Below are positions 7,216 to 13,003 of a stretch of 13,003 bases of DNA, piece after piece (within the stretch, counting starts at the first letter, position 1; every line of letters starts with the position of its first letter). Origin of the DNA: Pancytospora philotis (taxonomy: Eukaryota > Microsporidia). Position numbers and translations under genes: made by a program. Below the pieces are notes generated by a model, which saw only the letters and a list, made by a program, of their open reading frames with translations, made no database searches and had not been told where the DNA came from. The stretch lies in assembly GCA_023647555.1 (NCBI GenBank), contig JALRLY010000196.1, positions 1 through 13,003 of the forward strand, in the 5' to 3' direction.

Positions 7216-9739
7216 TGTAATTGCCCTCGAAGACGTTGCCCTTGATGACCATCTTCTGCATCTCGTCCTTCTGCATGGCGCGCTCCATGATCTTCTCCTC
7301 GATGCTGTCCTTGGTGATCAGCCGGTACACCGCCACCTCCTTGGTCTGCCCGAGGCGGTGCACTCTGTCCATGGCCTGCTGGTCGACCGTCGGGTTCCAG
7401 TCCGAGTCGTAGAAGATGACGGTGTCGGCGGCCGTCAGGTTGATCCCGACGCCGCCCGCGCGCGTGCTCAGGATAAATGCGAAGATGTCCTTGGTCTGCC
7501 ACTCGTGCACGAGCTCCTTGCGCGCGGACACCTTGCACGAGCCGTCCAGCCGCAGGTACGAGTACTCCTTCTTCACGAGGTACTCCTCGAAGAGATCCAT
7601 CATCCTCGTCATCTGGAAGTAGATCAGCGGCCTGTGTCCCTCCGCCTTCAGCTTTGCAAGGAGGCTGTCGAGCGCCACCAGCTTCCCGGAGTCGGCGATG
7701 AATGTGTTGATCGGCGGGGCGAATGTCATCCTGTCGTAGAAACGCAGCGGACGCGGCAGCACCGGCGGGAGCTGCGGGGCAACCACCTTGCGCCGCTCCA
7801 GCGCAAGATTGGAGCACACCGGGCTCGGGCCGACCTTCTCGGTGTAGAACACGAACCGCCCTGCGTTATTCGCGATCCTCCGCCTCTTCTGCGCCACATC
7901 CAGCGCGAGCAGGTCGCGAACGATGTCGGGCGCGGGCTCCAGCTTTCTTTTGACCGCGCGCGCGTCGTAGGCACGGAGGCGCACGAGCTCCCGCGCAGCG
8001 GCCGCCCTGCCGCCCGGCTCAGCCCAGCCCACGGTGGCAGGGCTGATGTACCGCTTGCTGTCGGAGCGGTACGCGGCCAGCGCGCCGCCCCCATCCACGG
8101 CCAGGCAGAGCGCAGAGCGCGCCTCGGGTTTCTCAAAGAGGTCCGGGTGGTTGCAGACCTTCTTGAGGTGCATGATCGTGTTCTCGTTGCTGTTGTCGGC
8201 CTGCTCGCTGCCGCCGCGCAGCATAAACTCGAAGTTGCGCTGCGGATTGATGATGTCGTTGTAGAGCACGCGCTGGCGCGTGCTGAGCTGGCAGTGGATG
8301 CTGTGCATCTTCTTGAGCCCGATCTCGTCCTTTATGTCGTCCTTGTGGCGCCGCAGCATGAACGGCTTGAGGATCGTGTGCAGCTTGTCGACCTGCGTCG
8401 CGTCGAGGCCGTTTTCGGTCAGGAACCACTCGGAGAATTCCGAGAGCGAGTCGAAGAGCGTGGGCATGATGAAGTGCAGCAGGCTCCAGAGCTCCTGCAT
8501 GTTGTTCTGGATGGGCGTGCCCGTCAGGAGGCAGCGGTTGCGCGCCTTGAAGCTGAGCAGCGTCCGCCAGCGCTGCGAGGAGATGCTCTTGATCGCCTGC
8601 GCCTCGTCGAGCAGCATGTACTGCCAGCGGATCTTCCGCAGGATGCTCTCGTCGGACACCGCCACCTGGTACGACGTGACCACGACGTGCGCCTGCTTGA
8701 ACCTCTTCCGCAGCTCCGTGCGCTCCTGCAGGCTGCCGTAGTACACGACGACCCTGAAGTCCGGGATGAACTTGGCGAACTCGTTCTCCCAGTTGTGCAG
8801 CGTAGAGGCCGGCGTGATCACCAGGAACAGGCCCCACACGTCCTCGACCTCGGCGAGGTAGCCCAGCAGCGATATCGCCTGCACGGTCTTCCCGAGCCCC
8901 ATGTCGTCGGCGAGTATCCCGTTGATCCCCTGGTTGTACAGGTTGACGAGCCAGTTCAGCCCCTTCAGCTGGTAGGACTTCAGCGTGGTTTTGAGGATGC
9001 GCGGCTGGCTGATCTCGCGGTACACGTAGGCGGCGTCGCCCCGGCCGCCCGGCTCCGCGCTCGCCGGCCGCTCCGGCTTGTCGAACTCCTTGACGTTGGC
9101 GAGGTGCTCCATCGCGGCCTTCGTCCCCTCCTCGCCGGCGCCCTCGCCCTCCTTCTTCTGCCGGTTCAGGAAAAAGCTCGCGAAGGCCTCGGTCTGGCTC
9201 ATCAGGTAGTTGAACTTGCGCTTCTGGCGCATCTCCTCGCGCTCCACCTCGTCGTTCCTCTTGCGGATCTCCATCTCGGCATCCTCCTTCTTGCTCTTCT
9301 CCCGCTCGGCGCGGTTGAGGCGCCCCACCAGCCGCTGCAGCTCCTTGTTGATCCGCTTGTTCTTGAGGCTCGGGTTCGTCTTCGAGGTCTTGGAGAGCCC
9401 GCGGCGCAGCTCGCGCACGCAGATCCCCGCTATCTTCCGCTGGTGGAGCAGCACCGCCGCGTAGTTCGCCATGTGCTGCTTCTGGACCTTCGGGACCGCC
9501 CTGATCAGCTTCTGGTAGAACTCCGGCGCCTTCTGGTCGCTGACCTCCTGCGGCGGCGCGGCGCTGCCCGCGCTGGCCAGCGTGTTCACGAGCATCTGCG
9601 TGTAGAGCGAGGGCGCCTCGCGCCTTTCCTGGGCCGCGCTGTCCAGGGTGGGCAGCAGCGCCTCGGCCGACTTCCTGGGGAGCGGCACCTCGGCCGCCTC
9701 GAACAGGCCCAAGAGCCTTCGGTACTCGGATTCCCTCAT
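7211..9739 (-). CDS. INO80: INO80-type Snf2 chromatin-remodelling ATPase, minimal form (842 aa)
   Basis: This is the catalytic subunit of the INO80 complex, which slides nucleosomes using ATP in the nucleus. Residues 74-195 form the basic, helical HSA/DBINO domain where actin and Arp proteins dock. Lobe 1 (about 245-540) has motif I DDMGLGKTVQ (278-287), SPAST-like ITPASTLHNW, the INO80/SWR1-type DEAQA box (378-382), TGTPIQNN (406-413) and FMLRR. A spacer of about 145 residues follows, where family members carry the Rvb1/Rvb2-binding insertion. Lobe 2 shows ADSGKL, STRAGGVGINLTAADTVIF and the motif VI core QAMDRVHRLGQ with both arginines. Several stretches are nearly identical to yeast and human INO80, which separates it from SWR1. 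Yeast Ino80 is 1489 residues; here the long N-terminal region and C-terminal tail are gone. Motif I has Asp where Glu is usual (DEMGLGKT). The first ATG is at 9739; a longer frame to 9778 would need GTG. The chosen ATG is preceded by CCCCC-ACAG. Confidence 0.96.
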   Translation of the reverse strand: MRESEYRRLLGLFEAAEVPLPRKSAEALLPTLDSAAQERREAPSLYTQMLVNTLASAGSAAPPQEVSDQKAPEFYQKLIRAVPKVQKQHMANYAAVLLHQRKIAGICVRELRRGLSKTSKTNPSLKNKRINKELQRLVGRLNRAEREKSKKEDAEMEIRKRNDEVEREEMRQKRKFNYLMSQTEAFASFFLNRQKKEGEGAGEEGTKAAMEHLANVKEFDKPERPASAEPGGRGDAAYVYREISQPRILKTTLKSYQLKGLNWLVNLYNQGINGILADDMGLGKTVQAISLLGYLAEVEDVWGLFLVITPASTLHNWENEFAKFIPDFRVVVYYGSLQERTELRKRFKQAHVVVTSYQVAVSDESILRKIRWQYMLLDEAQAIKSISSQRWRTLLSFKARNRCLLTGTPIQNNMQELWSLLHFIMPTLFDSLSEFSEWFLTENGLDATQVDKLHTILKPFMLRRHKDDIKDEIGLKKMHSIHCQLSTRQRVLYNDIINPQRNFEFMLRGGSEQADNSNENTIMHLKKVCNHPDLFEKPEARSALCLAVDGGGALAAYRSDSKRYISPATVGWAEPGGRAAAARELVRLRAYDARAVKRKLEPAPDIVRDLLALDVAQKRRRIANNAGRFVFYTEKVGPSPVCSNLALERRKVVAPQLPPVLPRPLRFYDRMTFAPPINTFIADSGKLVALDSLLAKLKAEGHRPLIYFQMTRMMDLFEEYLVKKEYSYLRLDGSCKVSARKELVHEWQTKDIFAFILSTRAGGVGINLTAADTVIFYDSDWNPTVDQQAMDRVHRLGQTKEVAVYRLITKDSIEEKIMERAMQKDEMQKMVIKGNVFEGNYK

Positions 9740-9743
9740 CTGT

Positions 9744-9761
9744 GGGGGCAGCGCAATTTTT
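9744..9761 (-). promoter_or_regulatory. AAAAATT plus CCCCC start signal of INO80
   Basis: On the minus strand AAAAATT (9761-9755) is followed by GCG, then CTG-CCCCC ending at 9744, then ACAG and the ATG at 9739. This closely matches the MPP10 leader (AAAAATT directly followed by CTGCCC-ATG). It supports the ATG start over the GTG frame extension. ACAG before the ATG could also be read as a 3' splice site, but no matching upstream coding exon is evident. Confidence 0.5.
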
Positions 9762-10082
9762 GCTTTCGCCCTGTGCACCCGCTGGCCCCGTGCCCTGATG
9801 GTCTAGCCTGTCGCTGCTCCTGCGAAACACTAGTGCTGTACACCGTGCGCGATGGTATTTTACAGCAGTTGGTGCTGATACGGATGCCCCTCGGCGCTCT
9901 GCGCACGCCTCCGTACTGGCGCGCGCCGCTACCAGATTTTTCACGCAGCGCTATTAAAAGCCGCTCGCTCTTCGCCAAACTATAGGATGTGCGCTCTAGT
10001 CGCTGCGATAGCAGGCTTGAAGAATAAAGCGCATTGTTGTCGGTGAAATAAGCATGCCGTGCATCTGGGCGATACTGCCCTT

Positions 10083-10180
10083 CACATTCGCAATGCCCGC
10101 TTACCCAACACAGCATGGAATCCCGTTTTTTACTTACTACCGATCGAATGTGGTGCTGCCAAAACTACCCGTCACATTCG
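10083..10180. repeat. Three CACATTCG motifs, two direct and one inverted
   Basis: CACATTCG occurs at 10083-10090 and 10173-10180 on the plus strand and at 10145-10152 on the minus strand. The two direct copies share a longer context, CCC-N-T-CACATTCG. Three copies of an 8-mer within 98 bp of non-coding DNA are unlikely by chance but still a short signal. They could be binding sites upstream of INO80 (300-440 bp before its ATG) or remnants of a repeat. Confidence 0.35.
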
Positions 10181-10335
10181 TAAAAAACTAGCTGCACGGT
10201 AACTAATAAAAATGGTAGTCCCAAAAAGACGGCAAGAAACTAATTAACCGGGTGTACTTTACTTATAACTTGCACAACTTGTACCCTTTCAACGAAACTA
10301 ATGCGAACTAAAGTGCCCGAGGCAGCTTCTCCCTT

Positions 10336-11685
10336 TTACGCTAATATGTCGACATCCCCGTCTTCTGCTTTGTTAGCACTATCTTGGCCTCGATGGCGCT
10401 TACCCAGTTGCGCGATATGTGCTGCGCATTTCTTCTTCTCCTCCTCCGACATAAACGAGAGTATGTGTACGACAAATACTTCATTTCTCGCTCGGCAGGC
10501 AGCAGCCAGCATCTGCATAAGGTTGTCCCAGGCCAACTCCCTCATCGCTACTTCTATCACCCCCGGCAAGCCCGGCTCCATGCCCGGCCATCTAGAATCC
10601 ATGAGCAAAATCTTGTAAAGCAGCCGTGGCGGCAAATCTTTTAGATACCTCGGCGTTGCAGCGAGCGTCTCCAGCCTCTTTGCCGCCGGCCCCTTCTCGA
10701 AGAAAAAGCCCTCCAGCATTTTGCACTCCCATTCATCGCAGTCCGGCCCGATGCGCCCTTTAGCCGTAGCTACGTACTCCAAAGCAAAATACAGACCAAC
10801 GTGCTCGTGCGCGCCGCTCTGGATATAGCGCAAAACCTCGTGTCTAGCTAGGTAGTCTGATTCTAAATCGTGCAAAATTTCCACGGCTTTTTTACTATCT
10901 TTCGAGGCGAAGAACTCCAGGATAATTTCCTTGAACTTGTAGCCGGCGGCTTTCTTGGTCTGTTTCCTGGTCAGAAACGCAACAGCCTCTTTAAAAGGCC
11001 TACAAGTGCGATCGGAAGACGACCCCCAGTCGGCATATCCAACTTCCAGCAGCTCGCGGAATCTCTCTTGCACCTTCTTCACTCCTTGAGAATTTACGCT
11101 GAACAGGTGCACAACCACATCGTACCCCTTAAGATCTTTGCCCGCCGTGTCCAAGAATACCCTTGGCGTAGCTGTGCGCAGCGGCTCGATCAGCTGCGTA
11201 AGCTTTGCAGTGACTTCAGCTACTCGATGCTCCAGATCTGCCGCGCCGATATTCGTGAGGCTGATGGGCTTACTGTCAGTTTGTTCGGTGCTAACTTGCT
11301 GCATGATGTTCAGAAGTATGCTGAGTTCAGTTATAGATTTGGGATCGAGCAGCTTTTCGATAAAACTGACGGGGTCCGTGTTTAGCAGCACGTTGTTTGC
11401 GATAACCCGGGTTAGGTAGTCGACGGTGCAGTCCTTATTAATACTAAGGATCCCGTTGTTGCCGGGCATACTGTGCAACTCTCTGCCAAGGCGTGACGTC
11501 CCAACGCACAAATCGTAGATGTAACCTCTATCCTGGTCATTGGGCAGAGGAATGGGGCTGAAGGACTTCAGCGATTTTTTGCCAAGTCTGACATGCTTGG
11601 TTGGCGTGCTTTCTGCTTTCTTACGCGCTGAGGCAGGAATAGCGGCTAGTACACCCAGCAGGCTCCACGTCATTGCGGCTCTCAT
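10336..11685 (-). CDS. Predicted secreted protein, unknown family (449 aa)
   Basis: The frame runs to TAA at 10338-10336. In-frame ATGs are at 11712, 11709, 11685 and 11673. I prefer 11685 because CCC precedes it by five bases, as at the other genes, and because it gives a textbook 20-residue signal peptide: MRAAMTW, the hydrophobic SLLGVLAAI, then PASA before RKK. The longest form would be 458 residues. No further membrane helix and no KDEL-type tail are seen, so the mature protein is probably exported or enters the secretory system. The mature part is predicted mostly helical. It starts Lys-rich (about 21-42), carries Cys at scattered positions including PDCDEWEC (314-321), and ends in a charged tail after helices that resemble an alpha-solenoid (331-430). 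No domain is recognised. Its codons are less GC-ending than those of INO80 and MPP10, consistent with a fast-evolving lineage gene. A secreted microsporidian protein could act on the host, but nothing in the sequence shows this. Confidence 0.8.
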   Translation of the reverse strand: MRAAMTWSLLGVLAAIPASARKKAESTPTKHVRLGKKSLKSFSPIPLPNDQDRGYIYDLCVGTSRLGRELHSMPGNNGILSINKDCTVDYLTRVIANNVLLNTDPVSFIEKLLDPKSITELSILLNIMQQVSTEQTDSKPISLTNIGAADLEHRVAEVTAKLTQLIEPLRTATPRVFLDTAGKDLKGYDVVVHLFSVNSQGVKKVQERFRELLEVGYADWGSSSDRTCRPFKEAVAFLTRKQTKKAAGYKFKEIILEFFASKDSKKAVEILHDLESDYLARHEVLRYIQSGAHEHVGLYFALEYVATAKGRIGPDCDEWECKMLEGFFFEKGPAAKRLETLAATPRYLKDLPPRLLYKILLMDSRWPGMEPGLPGVIEVAMRELAWDNLMQMLAAACRARNEVFVVHILSFMSEEEKKKCAAHIAQLGKRHRGQDSANKAEDGDVDILA

Positions 11686-11690
11686 TAAGT

Positions 11691-11722
11691 GGGCAAGAAT
11701 CCGCAGCATCATTAAAAATTTT
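11691..11722 (-). promoter_or_regulatory. AAAATTTTTA box and TTGCCC start signal of the secreted-protein gene
   Basis: On the minus strand AAAATTTTTA (11722-11713) is followed downstream by TTGCCC (11696-11691), then ACTTA and the ATG at 11685. If transcription begins near the CCC, as known for microsporidia, the upstream ATGs at 11712 and 11709 would lie outside the mRNA. A second AAATTTTTA lies at 11749-11741. Confidence 0.45.
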
Positions 11723-11741
11723 CAACCGTCTGCTCTCATTT

Positions 11742-11755
11742 AAAAATTTGCAGCC
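11742..11755 (+). promoter_or_regulatory. AAAAATTTGCAGCC leader of the candidate small gene
   Basis: AAAAATT (11742-11748) followed by TGCAGCC directly abuts an ATG on the plus strand, very like the MPP10 leader (AAAAATTCTGCCC-ATG) except that only two C's precede the ATG. The box also reads as AAATTTTTA on the minus strand, so it could serve both directions. Confidence 0.35.
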
Positions 11756-11863
11756 ATGATCGTTTCTGCGCTGAACAGTATTCCCAGCACCATCTGCGTG
11801 CATGAGCGGGAGTATTACCCTCCCCGCACTATCTTTTACTCGCATGCCCTTGTGGCTTGTTAA
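11756..11863 (+). CDS. Candidate 35-residue small protein gene
   Basis: ATG to TAA in 36 codons, divergent from the secreted-protein gene. The case for it is its frame: an AAAAATT box and a GCC directly before the ATG, and a perfect AATAAA starting at the base after the stop. The peptide begins MIVSALNSIPSTICVHE and continues with a Tyr/Pro/Arg-rich middle (REYYPPRTIFYS) and the end HALVAC. It has no clear signal peptide or membrane helix and two cysteines (14 and 35). I do not recognise it, and it is not a known tiny ribosomal protein. The length is short enough to arise by chance, so conservation or transcript data would decide. An overlapping minus-strand frame is judged less likely. Confidence 0.3.
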   Translation: MIVSALNSIPSTICVHEREYYPPRTIFYSHALVAC

Positions 11864-11869
11864 AATAAA
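11864..11869 (+). terminator. AATAAA directly after the candidate small gene
   Basis: The TAA stop (11861-11863) is followed without a gap by AATAAA. The adjacency resembles the INO80 stop, where the signal overlaps the stop codon. It is the main reason, with the upstream box, to take the 35-codon frame seriously. Confidence 0.35.
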
Positions 11870-11934
11870 CCGAGGCCCCCGCAGATTTAATCTGGAAGCC
11901 ATCATCATTGGTCAGAGATTAATAAGTTTACTGA

Positions 11935-13003
11935 ATGAATAACCGCGGCGTACGACAAGGGTGCCCACTCTCACCGCTGCTGTTCGATCTATTCATAAAC
12001 GACCTCCTCGATGGCCTAAGCCCAGTCGGTGTGCCTAGCCTCATGTGGGGTTTGAGCGGTCTCTGCTTCGCGGATGACACCTTGGTCCTGGCTAGGAGCA
12101 CGGAAGACGCGCAGGACAAAATGGACAGGGTTGAGAGGTGGATGGTGAGGAACGGGATGCGCATCAACGTGCAGAAATGCGGGGTCATGGCTATCGGGAT
12201 GCCGGAGGCTGGCCCGGTATTCTACCAGGGCGCACCTGTGCCGAGGGTCAGCAAGTACGTCTACCTGGGCGTAGAACTGAACGACAGGCTGGACCCAATG
12301 GAAATGGCCCAGCACAGACTCAAGAAAGGCTGGAACGCTCTCTGCAGCATGAAGAACGTCCTGAGAAACCAGGAGATCGCGCTAAGCCTGCGGAGACAGC
12401 TTGTGTCAGGGATGCTCATCCCCCGGGCTCAGTTTGGCGTCGCGCTGTATGCGCACAACTATGCGTGCCTCGCAAGGCTACGCAAGATCCACAACCGGGC
12501 AATAGCGATGATTGCTGGAAAACCAAACGTGTGCACAGCAGGAGCCCTTGACGAGCTGAAGCTCCCGTCGATCCACGAAGCTGCCTTTTTCTTCAAGATG
12601 AAGAGCTTAGCCAGTTGGAAGAGATGCGAGGCCGGGGCTGGGGAGCTTATCACGACAATGGAACACTTCAAGGTCGATTGCAAGGGAGCGCGAAGGACCA
12701 CGTGGTGCAGCCGCGTTGCCAGATCCATGCGCAGAGTGGGTCTTACTCCAGATGACCCAAAGACCGTGATGAAACAGAAGATCGCAGACTACTTCCACAG
12801 CAAGCCCAAGTTCCGCCCGCCGAGCAAGTCCCTGACCAGGGCCGCGGAGGTGAGTCTCTGCAAAGGACCCGATATAACAAAGCTCGCTCTGAACGGAAAG
12901 GCGAACGCAGGACGCAGGTTCTTGATCAAGTGCAGGCTGGGCACTATCATCACCCGCAACGACCTTGTGCGGATGAACAGAATACCAGGAGGACAGCTCG
13001 GGA
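11935..13003 (+). mobile_element. 5'-truncated non-LTR retrotransposon, continues past window end
   Basis: Reverse-transcriptase coding sequence starts abruptly within the palm domain at about 11935-11941, with ordinary AT-rich intergenic DNA before it and no long terminal repeat. Loss of the 5' part with preserved 3' part is the usual product of incomplete target-primed reverse transcription. The left junction lies somewhere in 11870-11941. The right end, any poly(A) or tail, and the target-site duplication are outside the window, so the element's clade and size cannot be fixed here. Confidence 0.75.
11935..13003 (+). CDS. Reverse transcriptase of a non-LTR retrotransposon, N-terminally truncated, partial at window end
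   Basis: From the ATG at 11935 the frame stays open for 356 codons to the window edge; an in-frame TGA (11932-11934) lies just before it. Residues 4-23, starting RGVRQGCPLSPLLF, are RT motif B. Residues 45-48, FADD, are motif C with the two catalytic aspartates; KCG at 81-83 matches motif D, and YVYLG (108-112) the following motif. A helical thumb-like region and a non-LTR-type post-RT segment (for example LRKIHNRAIAMIAG) follow. The zinc-finger-like Cys/His part and any restriction-like endonuclease domain would lie beyond 13003. Finger motifs and motif A, with the third catalytic aspartate, are missing, so this product cannot be an active polymerase by itself. I searched the upstream 190 bases in the three plus frames and found no motif A. 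The lack of stops or frameshifts suggests recent insertion or maintained expression. No CCC signal precedes the ATG, so the ATG may not be a real start. Confidence 0.88.
   Translation, partial: MNNRGVRQGCPLSPLLFDLFINDLLDGLSPVGVPSLMWGLSGLCFADDTLVLARSTEDAQDKMDRVERWMVRNGMRINVQKCGVMAIGMPEAGPVFYQGAPVPRVSKYVYLGVELNDRLDPMEMAQHRLKKGWNALCSMKNVLRNQEIALSLRRQLVSGMLIPRAQFGVALYAHNYACLARLRKIHNRAIAMIAGKPNVCTAGALDELKLPSIHEAAFFFKMKSLASWKRCEAGAGELITTMEHFKVDCKGARRTTWCSRVARSMRRVGLTPDDPKTVMKQKIADYFHSKPKFRPPSKSLTRAAEVSLCKGPDITKLALNGKANAGRRFLIKCRLGTIITRNDLVRMNRIPGGQLG

Larger units (their letters stand above)
9740..10335. other. Intergenic region between INO80 and the secreted-protein gene (596 bp)
   Basis: This separates two minus-strand genes, so it holds the 3' flank of the secreted-protein gene (right side) and the INO80 promoter (left side). 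No AATAAA or ATTAAA for the minus strand was found downstream of 10336. It contains three copies of CACATTCG in mixed orientation and four AACTAA motifs near the right end. A minus-strand frame of 126 codons crosses the left part but looks non-coding. No tRNA or other structured RNA was recognised. Confidence 0.6.

Noticed and set aside
9740..9778. 13-codon N-terminal extension of INO80 starting at GTG
   Set aside because: GTG starts are not expected in a eukaryote, and the CCCCC start signal lies inside this extension, just before the ATG at 9739.
9736..10116. 126-codon minus-strand frame ending in ATGA overlap with the INO80 start
   Set aside because: Composition is mixed and low-quality, with no domain and no CCC signal at its ATG, and operon-like stop/start overlap has no meaning in a eukaryotic gene of this kind. 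It could only matter if it were an upstream exon, for which no splice pattern was found.
9740..10335. Search for tRNA, other structured RNA or CRISPR-like arrays here and in the other intergenic gaps
   Set aside because: No T-arm consensus, cloverleaf or regularly spaced repeat was seen. The short repeated motifs are too few and irregular for an array.
11621..11908. 95-codon minus-strand frame overlapping the start of the secreted-protein gene and the small plus-strand gene
   Set aside because: It overlaps the well-supported signal peptide in another frame, has no CCC signal at its first ATG, and the product shows no recognisable feature.
12138..12551. Plus-strand frame of 137 codons within the reverse transcriptase
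   Set aside because: It lies in another frame over RT motifs that are clearly conserved; the product is Arg/Gly/Gln-rich without similarity.

Overview
The window looks like nuclear DNA of a compact, highly reduced eukaryote, most likely a microsporidium or close relative. I infer this from four things in the sequence. (1) Two housekeeping nucleolar/chromatin proteins, MPP10 and INO80, are recognisable but cut to 123 and 842 residues, far below their usual fungal or animal sizes. (2) No confirmed introns are seen, and genes are long uninterrupted ORFs. (3) A CCC run sits within five bases of the likely ATG of all four well-supported genes, the start-site signal known from microsporidia, and usually has an A-rich AAAAATT-like box just upstream. 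(4) AATAAA signals lie on top of or very near stop codons. The coding DNA is GC-rich, while the intergenic stretches are AT-richer.

Layout from left to right. 1-201 is 3' flank with palindromes. 202-6114 (minus) is a 1970-residue protein with one N-terminal membrane anchor and no recognised family. 6115-6665 is a divergent intergenic region that holds an orphan minus-strand reading frame ending just before an AATAAA. 6666-7037 (plus) is a minimal MPP10 of the small-subunit processome. It converges on 7211-9739 (minus), a minimal INO80 chromatin-remodelling ATPase with its HSA/DBINO and both helicase lobes intact. 9740-10335 is intergenic with short repeated motifs. 10336-11685 (minus) is a secreted protein of unknown family. 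11756-11863 (plus) is a candidate 35-residue gene with its own promoter-like box and an AATAAA directly after its stop. 11935 to the window end (plus) is a 5'-truncated non-LTR retrotransposon reverse transcriptase whose frame is still open at the edge.

The genes do not form one pathway. MPP10 (ribosome assembly) and INO80 (nucleosome remodelling) are conserved nuclear functions. The large anchored protein and the secreted protein are fast-evolving lineage genes, and the retroelement marks the right side as a site of insertion. The points most worth checking are the large anchored protein, the shared start-site signature, the two candidate tiny genes, and the Glu-to-Asp change in the INO80 Walker A motif. 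No searches were run; all family calls come from reading the translated sequence.
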